A DNA stretch of 34,829 nucleotides from Clostridiaceae bacterium (GTDB taxonomy: Bacteria > Bacillota > Clostridia > Oscillospirales > Acutalibacteraceae). A program made the translations under genes and the position numbers. Below the pieces are notes generated by a model, which worked only from the letters and a program-made list of their open reading frames with translations, did not search any database and was not told the origin of the DNA. This document shows positions 24,129 through 32,185 of the stretch, piece after piece. The stretch is from positions 1 through 34,829 of the forward strand of contig JAEDHT010000018.1 of assembly GCA_016296885.1 (NCBI GenBank). The letters run 5' to 3'. Each line of letters starts with the position of its first letter. Within the stretch, counting starts at the first letter, position 1.

Positions 24129-25225
24129 GGCAGTACTCCTTTTAACATTACATCGGTGCCATATCGTTGTGCAAGCATATCGCAAATTACTATTGCCGTT
24201 ACACTATCAATAACAGGACATATTCTCCTGATTATTGCAGGATCATGCCTGCCTGATATGGATATATCTACATTTTCTGATGTGCAGAAATTAACGCTCT
24301 TCTGCTCTTGTGAGATTGACGGGGTTGGCTTTATAGCACATTGGAACAATATGGGCATACCATTGGTAATGCCTCCGTTAATGCCACCGTTGTTGTTAGT
24401 TTCACAGACAACTTTGCCATCTATTACTCTGAAAGGATCATTGCACTCACTACCCTTTGACGCTGCAAACGAAAATCCTAAACCAAACTCGATTCCCTTT
24501 ACACCGCCCAGGCTAAATACAGCGTGAGAAATCATACTTTCCATACTGTCAAACCACGGCTCTCCGAGTCCCGGTGCCAAACCGCAAACAGCAGTCTGAG
24601 TGATACCGCCGATACTGTCATTTTGCTCTCGTGCTGTATTTATCTGTGAAATAACCTTTTTAGCAAAATCACTATTATCTAAAATAGGAAACTCATTCTT
24701 TTTTAAAAACGCTATATCTTCCTCAACATTATTGAAGGCACGTCCCTCGGCAATGCCACATTTTAAAATATGCGTGCCAATAGTCACGCCTATTTTCTCA
24801 AGTGCAGGAATCAGGATTCCACCAGCGGCGACTAATCCCGCTGTAATTCGTCCTGAAAAATGCCCTCCACCTCTATAGTCTTCATACCCGTGGTATTTAC
24901 AAAACGCTGAATAATCTGCATGAGAAGGTCTAGCAACACCATAATGATAATCAGAGCTTTTTGTATTTTCGTTTGGGATGGTTATACATATTGGGGTGCC
25001 GGTTGTGAAACCGTTAAACACACCGCTTAATATCTTAAAATCATCTTTTTCTCGTCTTGGTGTGTCAATAACAGAGCTTGGGCGACGACGTAAAAGATTT
25101 TGCTCTATTACGTTAATATCAACGGGTATTCCCGGAGCTAAACCATCGATCACAACACCGACAGCAGGACCGTGACTCTCCCCAAACAATGTAACTGCAA
25201 TGCTTTGACCAAAAGTGTTTTTCAT
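24113..25225 (-). CDS. aroC: Chorismate synthase
   Basis: This FMN-dependent enzyme eliminates phosphate from EPSP to give chorismate, the branch-point metabolite. Signatures are FGESHGPAVGVVIDG near the N-terminus, RRRPSSVIDTPRREKDD, YRGGGHFSGRITA and a C-terminal GRHDPAIIRR block. The 370-residue length is usual. Its start overlaps the aroB stop by 4 bases (ATGA) and its end overlaps the aroE start by 16 bases. The enzyme needs reduced FMN from a flavin reductase that is not in the window. Confidence 0.97.
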   Translation of the reverse strand: MKNTFGQSIAVTLFGESHGPAVGVVIDGLAPGIPVDINVIEQNLLRRRPSSVIDTPRREKDDFKILSGVFNGFTTGTPICITIPNENTKSSDYHYGVARPSHADYSAFCKYHGYEDYRGGGHFSGRITAGLVAAGGILIPALEKIGVTIGTHILKCGIAEGRAFNNVEEDIAFLKKNEFPILDNSDFAKKVISQINTAREQNDSIGGITQTAVCGLAPGLGEPWFDSMESMISHAVFSLGGVKGIEFGLGFSFAASKGSECNDPFRVIDGKVVCETNNNGGINGGITNGMPILFQCAIKPTPSISQEQKSVNFCTSENVDISISGRHDPAIIRRICPVIDSVTAIVICDMLAQRYGTDVMLKGVLPCNMD

Positions 25226-26229
25226 AGTGAACTCTCCACTTTTTTTAGTATTTCTTCAGCCGTAAGATCAACAAACTCAAAAGAGCCAATGTTGTTTACA
25301 ATAACAGATCTTATCTTGTTTTTTTCCATCTTTTTATCATGAAAGATTATTGGCAAAAGTTTGTTGTAATCTCCTGTATATTTTATCGGCAAATTATATT
25401 TATTCAAAACTGACTTTAATCTATCTCTGACATTGTCACCACACATAGGAAGCATACCTGCCGCCACACATTCTCCATGAAGCATCTCGCCACCATATAT
25501 ACTCTCTATAGCATGACCAACTGTATGCCCAAAATTAAGGACTTTTCGCAAACCCTGTTCCTTTGGATCCTTTTCTACCACATCTTTTTTTATATTAAGA
25601 GAACGATATATAATTTCATTGAGATCAGAATATATATCCTCGCTTTTTTCTATCAATTCAAATAAATCTGCATCACAGGTTGCTGCCATTTTGATGGTCT
25701 CAGCAAGGCCTGCGTGCAACTGCCTGACATCCAATGTTTTTAGTGTGGATGGATCTATAATTACCCTATTAGGGTTGTAAAAAGCACCTACAATATTTTT
25801 TATGCCATTAAAATCTATAGCTGTTTTGCCCCCGATAGATGAATCCACCTCAGAAAGCAAGGTTGTGGGGATATTATAAAAATCAATACCACGCATATAT
25901 GATGATGCTGTAAAACCACTGAGATCGCCAACTACGCCACCACCCACAGCAACCACACAGTCACCACGTGAAAAGTTGTTTTCGAGCATAACAGTGAGCA
26001 GGTTTTGGTACTGCTCAAAGCACTTACTGGATTCTCCCATTGGAATACGGGCGATATAATACTGCTGAGATTGAGAAGCGACTATTTCGCTGTATTCCTT
26101 CGGCACGCCCGTATCAGTAACTATCAAGACCTTACGTCTTAAGTTTATGAACTCGCCAACCTTTTCAAGTGCGCCATCTTGAAGAATTATACTATACTCT
26201 CTAGTATCAGAATGAATTGGAATAATCAT
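25222..26229 (-). CDS. aroB: 3-dehydroquinate synthase
   Basis: This NAD- and metal-dependent enzyme cyclises DAHP to 3-dehydroquinate. Motifs are VAVGGGVVGDLSGFTASSY (NAD site), TTLLSEVDSSIGGKTAID, the Glu in GLAETIK and the metal-binding histidines in NFGHTVGHAIE and MLHGECVA. Two in-frame ATG codons (26247, 26244) overlap the end of pheA without a ribosome site nearby. The ATG at 26229 has GGGGGA 7 bases upstream and gives MIIPIHSDTREYSI, so I prefer it (about 335 residues). aroC starts within its stop codon. Confidence 0.95.
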   Translation of the reverse strand: MIIPIHSDTREYSIILQDGALEKVGEFINLRRKVLIVTDTGVPKEYSEIVASQSQQYYIARIPMGESSKCFEQYQNLLTVMLENNFSRGDCVVAVGGGVVGDLSGFTASSYMRGIDFYNIPTTLLSEVDSSIGGKTAIDFNGIKNIVGAFYNPNRVIIDPSTLKTLDVRQLHAGLAETIKMAATCDADLFELIEKSEDIYSDLNEIIYRSLNIKKDVVEKDPKEQGLRKVLNFGHTVGHAIESIYGGEMLHGECVAAGMLPMCGDNVRDRLKSVLNKYNLPIKYTGDYNKLLPIIFHDKKMEKNKIRSVIVNNIGSFEFVDLTAEEILKKVESSL

Positions 26230-26243
26230 ATAGCTTTCCCCCA

Positions 26244-27344
26244 TCATAGATCATTGGTGCAGAATGTGCCAATCACCTTCAATCTGGCACAAATAGCTGA
26301 TAATTCCCTGAGCATATCCTGTCCGTTTTGATTATTTATATTGCCTTCGGCTTCAAGATAGAAAAAATAATTCCACTGGAGGTTTTTCATAGGTCTGCTA
26401 CGAAGACTGCGCATATTAAATCCATGAGCACCCACAATATTTAAGGTTTGTGCCAATGAGCCTGCCTTATTTTCAACCGTGAAAACTATGATAAAGCTTT
26501 CATTCTCCCTCACTCCAAGAACACTAGGTTTACTCTGTACACGTGAAAAAGCTGCAAAACGTGTTGTATTGTTTGGCACATCGTTTATTGCACTGTCAAT
26601 TATTTTTAAATCGAAAAAGTCTGCTGTTTCTTCTGAAGCAATCGCCGCTAATGTAGGATCATTCGTTTCTTTAACATACTTTGCAGCAACCGCTGTATTT
26701 GAATACGACATTGTTTCAAAATTGTGATAGTCAATATATTTTTTACATTGGTGTAGTGCTTGTGTATGGCTTATAACTGTTTTAATTTGAGAAATATCAG
26801 AGTCTTTATTAGCAATCAAATTGTGACGTATCGGAACATCAATAACACGATTTATATACAAATCGCCTGAAAAGATAAGATCCATAACTGTTCCAACTTC
26901 GCCGGCGTAGCTGTTTTCAAGTGGTAATACTGCACAATCGCACTCACCATTCTCTACTGATGCATAAACATCAGAAAAACTAGAATACGAAACTAGTGAT
27001 GCATTAGGAAACATACGTTTGGTAGCAATATATGCAAACGCACCCTCCACACCGCAATAAGAAACTCTTTGTCCACTCATCAGCATTGATTGATACTGAC
27101 ATGAAAGCGAAATTACATCTTTGAGAAACTGAGTATAGTATGACATAATCTGCGGACTATGAATATTTGATTTATATTTATTTATAATTTCTGACTCTCT
27201 CTGCTGATCCTTTACAGGAAGTGCGTGTTCTTTCTTATAGGCTGCTATTGTTTCACTTAGGCTCATTCTTTTTTCAAACAGCTTTGCCATTTCTGTATCT
27301 ATATTTTCTATCTCAATACGTGCATTTTTAAGCTCATCCATCAT
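26244..27344 (-). CDS. pheA: Bifunctional chorismate mutase/prephenate dehydratase (P-protein)
   Basis: This protein makes phenylpyruvate from chorismate in two steps. Residues 1 to about 90 are an AroH-type helical chorismate mutase (LKNARIEIENIDTEMAKLFEKR is the first helix, named here by span). Residues about 94-275 are prephenate dehydratase, with the NNTTRFAAFSR motif carrying the catalytic Thr. Residues about 283-360 are an ACT domain (FTVENKAGSLAQTLNIVG) that normally binds phenylalanine for feedback inhibition. AGGAG lies 4 bases before the ATG at 27344 and 7 before a second ATG at 27341; either may serve. It is the first gene of the operon, directly behind a good promoter. Confidence 0.95.
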   Translation of the reverse strand: MMDELKNARIEIENIDTEMAKLFEKRMSLSETIAAYKKEHALPVKDQQRESEIINKYKSNIHSPQIMSYYTQFLKDVISLSCQYQSMLMSGQRVSYCGVEGAFAYIATKRMFPNASLVSYSSFSDVYASVENGECDCAVLPLENSYAGEVGTVMDLIFSGDLYINRVIDVPIRHNLIANKDSDISQIKTVISHTQALHQCKKYIDYHNFETMSYSNTAVAAKYVKETNDPTLAAIASEETADFFDLKIIDSAINDVPNNTTRFAAFSRVQSKPSVLGVRENESFIIVFTVENKAGSLAQTLNIVGAHGFNMRSLRSRPMKNLQWNYFFYLEAEGNINNQNGQDMLRELSAICARLKVIGTFCTNDL

Positions 27345-27360
27345 TATTCTCCTACTTGTT

Positions 27361-27390
27361 ATTATAAATTAACATTTTATAATTTATCAA
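27361..27390 (-). promoter_or_regulatory. Promoter of the pheA-aro-tyrA operon
   Basis: TTGATA (27390-27385), 18 bases and a perfect TATAAT (27366-27361) on the minus strand lie close to pheA. The predicted transcript would have only about a 10-base leader, so there is no room for a T-box or attenuator. Control probably relies on a repressor or on allosteric inhibition of PheA and AroF. Confidence 0.6.
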
Positions 27391-27525
27391 AAACTCATAT
27401 TACCCAAAATCTTATTCTGACATTTTATTTTATCATAATAATTAAAAAAATTCAATTAATTATTACCCTTCAAATATATCTCCACCAAAAATTTACTAAA
27501 TTACACTTTAATTTTATATAAAGTG

Positions 27526-27554
27526 TTGATTTTTGTCTGCTAATATGCTAAATT
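27526..27554 (+). promoter_or_regulatory. Candidate promoter for the dockerin-amidase gene
   Basis: TTGATT (27526-27531), 17 bases and TAAATT (27549-27554) give a leader of about 120 bases. An inverted repeat (ACACTTTA at 27503-27510, TAAAGTGT at 27519-27526) borders the -35 box. The remaining bases of the 336-base gap to pheA are plain A+T-rich sequence. Confidence 0.45.
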
Positions 27555-27680
27555 AATAGCGGTTTAGATTGTTGTTTAGTAGTGTGGCAATTATTGTTCG
27601 ATTTATCTTTGATTGGCATCTTGTTACTATGTATAAAATGCAATATCTGCCACAGCTTGTATTATAGGAGATGTAAATTT

Positions 27681-30600
27681 ATGAAGAAGAGAATAATACC
27701 AATCTTCTTGGCATTAACTCTTGTATTATCAAATTATTTATGCTGTCTTGGTGCTAATGCATCTAATGAGGACTACCAAAATTGTCACGCGCTAAAAGAA
27801 ATTAAGTTTGGCTCTGATGATAGGATTATCGTTGGAGAAAATGTCGATTTATTATATAAAAATGATTTGCTCAAGTGTTTGAAAGAATATATCTCAGAGA
27901 GAGAGTCTGACTTTACTAGTACGCAAGGCACAAACAATAGAAAAAATACTATTAAAGCATTTGAGGAACAATCGAATATTAAAATTTATGATGCTGATGT
28001 GACGGGTGTATTACAATCCTGCACCACTAACGATGGTAAAATTGCGGTAGATCTATATGAATACACCTTTTTCGATTACGATGATACTGCAGATAACAAA
28101 GTGGCATATGATGTTTCGGGATTTGGAACAAATCACGAGCTGTTATTACAGATGACTAATGGGAATATCAAAATAATCGAAGATAACTACATAGACAACC
28201 TTATAGAAACACCAGATATACATATCGATGAGGATATAGATACAGATATCGTTGCTGAAAATAATAATAATAATAATAGGTCTGCACCAAGAGGATACAG
28301 CATCTACAACTCTTATAATGTTACTGCTGCAGTGGAATATTCTGATGAATACGCATTATCCTATAATACATCATACGCTAACTTTAATGGTGTTGGCGGT
28401 GATTGTGCTAACTTTGTCTCTCAGTGTATTTATGCTGGTGGTATGCCACAGGTTAAATGTGAGCCTTATGGAACAAATGGTTGGTACTACAAATCATCCT
28501 CTAATAGAAGTGCCACCTGGACCGGCGCAAAATACTTAAGACAATGGATGGGTAACAACAGAGGAAAGCTAGTAAATGACCCATCTGACGCTGATATTTT
28601 TGTAGGCTCTCCTTTGTTTGTAGACTGGACTAACGATGGTGTGTGGGATCACGCTTACTTTTGTATTGGCATGAACAGCTCGGGCACACCTATAATCAAT
28701 TCACATAACTTAGACCGTTATCATATTAAATGGAACTATGGTGAAGAAACAGCAAGATATTCTACTGTACAGCTTACCACAAGCAATTCACAAGTTATTA
28801 AACCTGGCTATGATGTTAATGATCCAAACAACTATCCGATGCCGGTTAGAACACTACGAAATTACACCTCCGGAGAGGATGTAAAGTGGCTGCAAGCTAC
28901 ACTTTGTGAATTGGGATACAGCATATCTGTTGACGGTATATATGGCAGTGCAACGGAGTCTGTTGTAAAAAGCTTCCAGAGTGCGAATTGTATGTCAGCT
29001 GATGGAATTGCAGGTGCAAACACTATACTCAGAATACAGGCACGCCTTACAGCAACCCGAAATTCCGACTTATTCGGAAAGGACTTCTATGCATATATAG
29101 CAACAGATAACTTCTCAAAATATCTTGAGAATGAAGAAAATAACGTAAGAATTTCTAAAAAAAATGATGCGTATAATCCAAAGCAAATTTGGCATTTTAA
29201 AAAAAGCAATAATGATTCATCATATACTATATATAACGAATACAATGGTCATCTTGGCTATGTTTTATCAACTGATGGCACCTCTAAAGCCAATGGCGTT
29301 AATGTCAAGATGTCAATAGATAATGCCCAAAAAAATCAAAGATGGTATATCTCAACCATTGGCGGAAATATAGTCCTGATGAATGTTAACAGCGGAGAGA
29401 CTTCAATGGTTCTTGATGTTATGTCCGGCACAATAACCTCTGGTACAAATATACAACAGTGGGAATACAACTCATTAAGAGCACAATCACTCAAAATTAA
29501 TAATTTGAGTTTTGAGGGTATAGCCTATAAGAAACCGTCAACACCTGCAAAATCTATTATCTCTGTGAAATCAATTGGTAGACCAAATGAAAAAACAACA
29601 TTACAGTGGACATCATCACAAACTGTAGGAAAATATGATAGCCGTACATACAATTTGAAAGTTTGGAGTGGTACTAACACAACCAAAACCCCATATATAA
29701 ATACTGATGATTTGACTACATTGCAATATGATGTTTATTTACCTAAAGGCACCTATACAGCATCTATAACCTCAACAAATACAAAATACTATAACTACAA
29801 CACATATAGCGATAAAATTACATTCACAGTTGGAAGCAATTATGTTATCTATTACGATGCAAATGGTGGTACAGGAGCTCCCTCAAGTCAAACCAAGAGC
29901 GCCGGAAAAGATATTACTTTATCAACAAAAGAACCCACGAAGGATGGATATATCTTCCTTGGATGGTCTACAAATAAATATGCCACTAAAGCTGAGTACA
30001 AAAAAGGCGATATATACACACTTGATGCATCTGTAACACTTTATGCAGTTTGGGAGAAAATACAATCTGATACCTCTACAGATGCTCCTGTAAAATACTT
30101 CACCGTATCATATAATCTAAATGGCGGAATTGGACTAGTACCGGCGCAGCAATGCATAGAGGGCGACGCACTAACGCTGGCATCTACAATTCCATTTAAA
30201 CAAGGATATACCTTTGTAGGATGGAGTACAAGTAATTACAATACAGAAGAACTATATATGCCGTCTGAGCAAATCGTGGTAGAATATAATCTCGTATTAT
30301 ATGCTGTGTGGCTTAAAGATACTGTGATAGTAGATAGTGAAGTAGATTCTTCTACAGACAGCGAAAACGAAGACTCTAATACCGATAGCTCCGTCGAGAA
30401 TTTACCAAAGGAATGCAAAATCTCATATAACTTGAATGGTGTTGGTGGATTTTTCCCAACACAAACATGCCTGCAAGGTTCTGTAATAACAATATGGGGT
30501 ATGGTACCATTTAACCCTGGTTACGTATTCCTTGGCTGGAGTGAAAATCAAATAGCCACTAGGGCGACATACGTACCTAATGGAAAGATTACTGTAAATG

Positions 30601-31046
30601 ATGATATTGTTCTGTATGCTGTGTGGCGAGACGAGCTTATGATAGATGACAGCGATTATCTCCAAGAAACAGATAGCGAACAATCAACATACAACAGTGA
30701 CTCCGATATTACTGATAGTGATACATGGCTGATCGAAAGTGACTCAGATGCAGTTGAAAGCGACTTAGACTTCACTGATAACGAATCTGATACAGAATCA
30801 GATAGTGATATAATAATTAATGGTGACTATACTGATACAGATAATATCATGCTGGGTGATGTAAATCTCGATGGAAAGGTCACTATGGAAGACGTAGTGT
30901 TGGCACAAAAAAAGGTTGCATTGATAATTGAATTGGACGAAATTCAAACAAAAAATGCTGATGTTGATTACGATGGCATAATAACAATGCTTGATATAAC
31001 CCTTATTCAAAAATATGTTGCTAAACTAATATCTTCACTATTATAG
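27681..31046 (+). CDS. Secreted multidomain dockerin protein with Amidase_6-like domain
   Basis: This is a 1121-residue exported protein. Order: signal peptide (1 to about 28, ending GANA); an unassigned N-terminal region (30-205); an amidase domain resembling Amidase_6 (about 215-360) with GDCANFVSQ (Cys242), DHAYF (His324) and NSHNLDRY (from 340), a likely Cys-His-Asn set; a peptidoglycan-binding-1 domain (about 388-455); a ricin-type beta-trefoil (about 468-607); an Ig-like domain; three InlB B/Flg_new repeats (720-983); an acidic Ser/Asp linker; and a C-terminal dockerin (1057-1121) with two canonical calcium loops. It should cleave or bind cell wall while docked to a cohesin. An upstream in-frame ATG at 27582 is rejected: the ATG at 27681 has AGGAG and begins the signal peptide. 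Confidence 0.88.
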   Translation: MKKRIIPIFLALTLVLSNYLCCLGANASNEDYQNCHALKEIKFGSDDRIIVGENVDLLYKNDLLKCLKEYISERESDFTSTQGTNNRKNTIKAFEEQSNIKIYDADVTGVLQSCTTNDGKIAVDLYEYTFFDYDDTADNKVAYDVSGFGTNHELLLQMTNGNIKIIEDNYIDNLIETPDIHIDEDIDTDIVAENNNNNNRSAPRGYSIYNSYNVTAAVEYSDEYALSYNTSYANFNGVGGDCANFVSQCIYAGGMPQVKCEPYGTNGWYYKSSSNRSATWTGAKYLRQWMGNNRGKLVNDPSDADIFVGSPLFVDWTNDGVWDHAYFCIGMNSSGTPIINSHNLDRYHIKWNYGEETARYSTVQLTTSNSQVIKPGYDVNDPNNYPMPVRTLRNYTSGEDVKWLQATLCELGYSISVDGIYGSATESVVKSFQSANCMSADGIAGANTILRIQARLTATRNSDLFGKDFYAYIATDNFSKYLENEENNVRISKKNDAYNPKQIWHFKKSNNDSSYTIYNEYNGHLGYVLSTDGTSKANGVNVKMSIDNAQKNQRWYISTIGGNIVLMNVNSGETSMVLDVMSGTITSGTNIQQWEYNSLRAQSLKINNLSFEGIAYKKPSTPAKSIISVKSIGRPNEKTTLQWTSSQTVGKYDSRTYNLKVWSGTNTTKTPYINTDDLTTLQYDVYLPKGTYTASITSTNTKYYNYNTYSDKITFTVGSNYVIYYDANGGTGAPSSQTKSAGKDITLSTKEPTKDGYIFLGWSTNKYATKAEYKKGDIYTLDASVTLYAVWEKIQSDTSTDAPVKYFTVSYNLNGGIGLVPAQQCIEGDALTLASTIPFKQGYTFVGWSTSNYNTEELYMPSEQIVVEYNLVLYAVWLKDTVIVDSEVDSSTDSENEDSNTDSSVENLPKECKISYNLNGVGGFFPTQTCLQGSVITIWGMVPFNPGYVFLGWSENQIATRATYVPNGKITVNDDIVLYAVWRDELMIDDSDYLQETDSEQSTYNSDSDITDSDTWLIESDSDAVESDLDFTDNESDTESDSDIIINGDYTDTDNIMLGDVNLDGKVTMEDVVLAQKKVALIIELDEIQTKNADVDYDGIITMLDITLIQKYVAKLISSLL
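28260..28277 (+). repeat. (AAT)6 trinucleotide tract encoding poly-Asn
   Basis: Six AAT codons in a row encode an Asn run in the linker just before the amidase domain. Changes in copy number would alter linker length without breaking the frame. Confidence 0.8.
29838..30626 (+). repeat. Three InlB B/Flg_new repeats in the dockerin-amidase
   Basis: Three copies of about 72 residues each follow the pattern Y-(D/N)-x-N-G-G ... F-x-G-W-S ... Y-A-V-W. They start near residues 720, 806 and 912. Copies 2 and 3 resemble each other most closely (SYNLNG, PF, LYAVW) and are separated by an acidic linker. Such repeats are usual in surface proteins of Gram-positive bacteria. Confidence 0.85.
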
Positions 31047-31074
31047 TTTAACATATCTATAATACAAAAATATA

Positions 31075-31125
31075 GCCTCAAAGCGTTGAGCAAACCAATG
31101 CTTTGAGGCTTGTTTTTTAATTTTT
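31075..31125. terminator. Bidirectional terminator after the dockerin-amidase gene
   Basis: Perfect arms GCCTCAAAGC (31075-31084) and GCTTTGAGGC (31100-31109) are followed on the plus strand by TTGTTTTTTAATTTTT. On the minus strand ATATTTTTG follows, so it may also serve the convergent cohesin-like gene. Confidence 0.85.
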
Positions 31126-31179
31126 AAAGTTGTAACAATAAATATAGTGACCTTGTCATCTTAATATGTATTCCCTATT

Positions 31180-31197
31180 TTCAGGATATATCCTGAA
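31180..31197. repeat. Perfect 18-bp palindrome between convergent genes
   Basis: TTCAGGATATATCCTGAA reads the same on both strands with no spacer. It has no T-run and lies away from the terminator, in a 158-base gap with no gene. It could be a dimeric protein site or part of a larger hairpin, since GTATTC and GAATAC flank it unevenly. Confidence 0.5.
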
Positions 31198-31283
31198 TAC
31201 ATTGATATATATACTATTAAGCATTCATATTATCATAACATTCAAGTTCTTTTTTTAAATAAGCAAAGTATTTTGTTGTGCTT

Positions 31284-32012
31284 TTAAACATTATCTTCAG
31301 AGTTTTTATCTCCCTCTTTCTGCTTTTTAGAGGAATTTTTGCCTATTCTATAGACTATCACCATACAAATAACAAAGAAAAGACCAATTGCAAATCCAAT
31401 CAAAAGCATTTTTATAGAATTATCATCACCATCAAGCATTATTATCTCTGGTTCGTCTAGTTTGTCTATCTCATTCCGGTCTGGAGTATCGACAGATGGC
31501 ACTATGGGCTTAGACGAATCATCTGATTTATTCTTTGAATCAGAGTTTAATGATTTTGTGGATTTTGATGTGGTAATGCTTACCTTGCCACCTGCTTGTG
31601 AGACCTCAATCACATCATCACAAATCATATTTGAATGGTTACCTTTGCTATCAATCATTTCACTGTTAGTTACGTAAAATTTCCCATAATAATTCTTCTT
31701 AAACTTTACATTAATTTCACTTTTGTTCCCATCAGATACGCCGCTATTCTTATAGTATAGGATTGTTGCAGCTGAGTCTTGGTCATTATACTTCAGTCTG
31801 GCATTATCGGTAGTTTTTATGCTGTTTATTTCGGCCTTTGTGCTATCATAATGTAGCACAAAACGTACAATATCAGCATCACATCCACCAAACGAGAAAA
31901 TAATTGTATTCCCATCCGCCTTGAGATGTGCTTCAGGCAGTGCAGATGCGGTCGAAATTAAGTTAATAATGAAAATAATAGAAAATATTATTGCTGTTAT
32001 TCTTTTTAACAT
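31284..32012 (-). CDS. Membrane-anchored protein with cohesin-like ectodomain
   Basis: A signal peptide (1 to about 24) precedes one beta-rich domain (about 26-138), a Ser/Lys/Asp-rich stalk (about 148-195), a transmembrane helix (202-223) and a basic cytoplasmic tail (KNSSKKQKEG). The domain has the strand pattern of cohesins: FVLHYDSTKAEINSI matches the usual L-x-YD-x-x-K-x-E-x-x-S segment, then ILYYKNSG, SEINVKFK and SEMIDSKGN. At about 115 residues it is shorter than a typical cohesin of about 140. If it is a cohesin, the protein is a minimal single-module anchor for dockerin proteins such as its convergent neighbour. The membrane topology is clear; the cohesin assignment is an inference from pattern alone. 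Confidence 0.6.
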   Translation of the reverse strand: MLKRITAIIFSIIFIINLISTASALPEAHLKADGNTIIFSFGGCDADIVRFVLHYDSTKAEINSIKTTDNARLKYNDQDSAATILYYKNSGVSDGNKSEINVKFKKNYYGKFYVTNSEMIDSKGNHSNMICDDVIEVSQAGGKVSITTSKSTKSLNSDSKNKSDDSSKPIVPSVDTPDRNEIDKLDEPEIIMLDGDDNSIKMLLIGFAIGLFFVICMVIVYRIGKNSSKKQKEGDKNSEDNV

Positions 32013-32131
32013 ATGATTATAAGCCCTAACTCTTAATTAAAATATTCTTTAAATCAAGAATATCAGTATATCACAAAAACATTTATAATGTCCATATTTT
32101 TGATAATATTACGTAATATTTGGTCTGTAGT

Positions 32132-32166
32132 AAAAAAATTAAGCAATCACCATACGATGATTGCTT
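32132..32166 (-). terminator. Intrinsic terminator after the FakA-like gene
   Basis: On the minus strand AAGCAATCA pairs with TGATTGCTT around an 8-base loop and is followed by AATTTTTTT. It starts 20 bases after the stop codon. Confidence 0.85.
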
Positions 32167-32185
32167 AAAACTAATTCATATTCGA

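Noticed and set aside
24129..24185. N-terminal extension of AroE by 19 residues
   Set aside because: It overlaps aroC by 73 bases and has no ribosome site, while the ATG at 24128 has AGGAG and the family's usual N-terminus.
27345..27581. T-box or amino-acid attenuator before the aromatic operon
   Set aside because: The promoter lies too close to pheA, and no T-box consensus or leader hairpin with a T-run is present.
27582..27680. N-terminal extension of the dockerin-amidase by 33 residues
   Set aside because: It would bury the signal peptide inside the chain; the ATG at 27681 has AGGAG at good spacing and starts a classic signal sequence.
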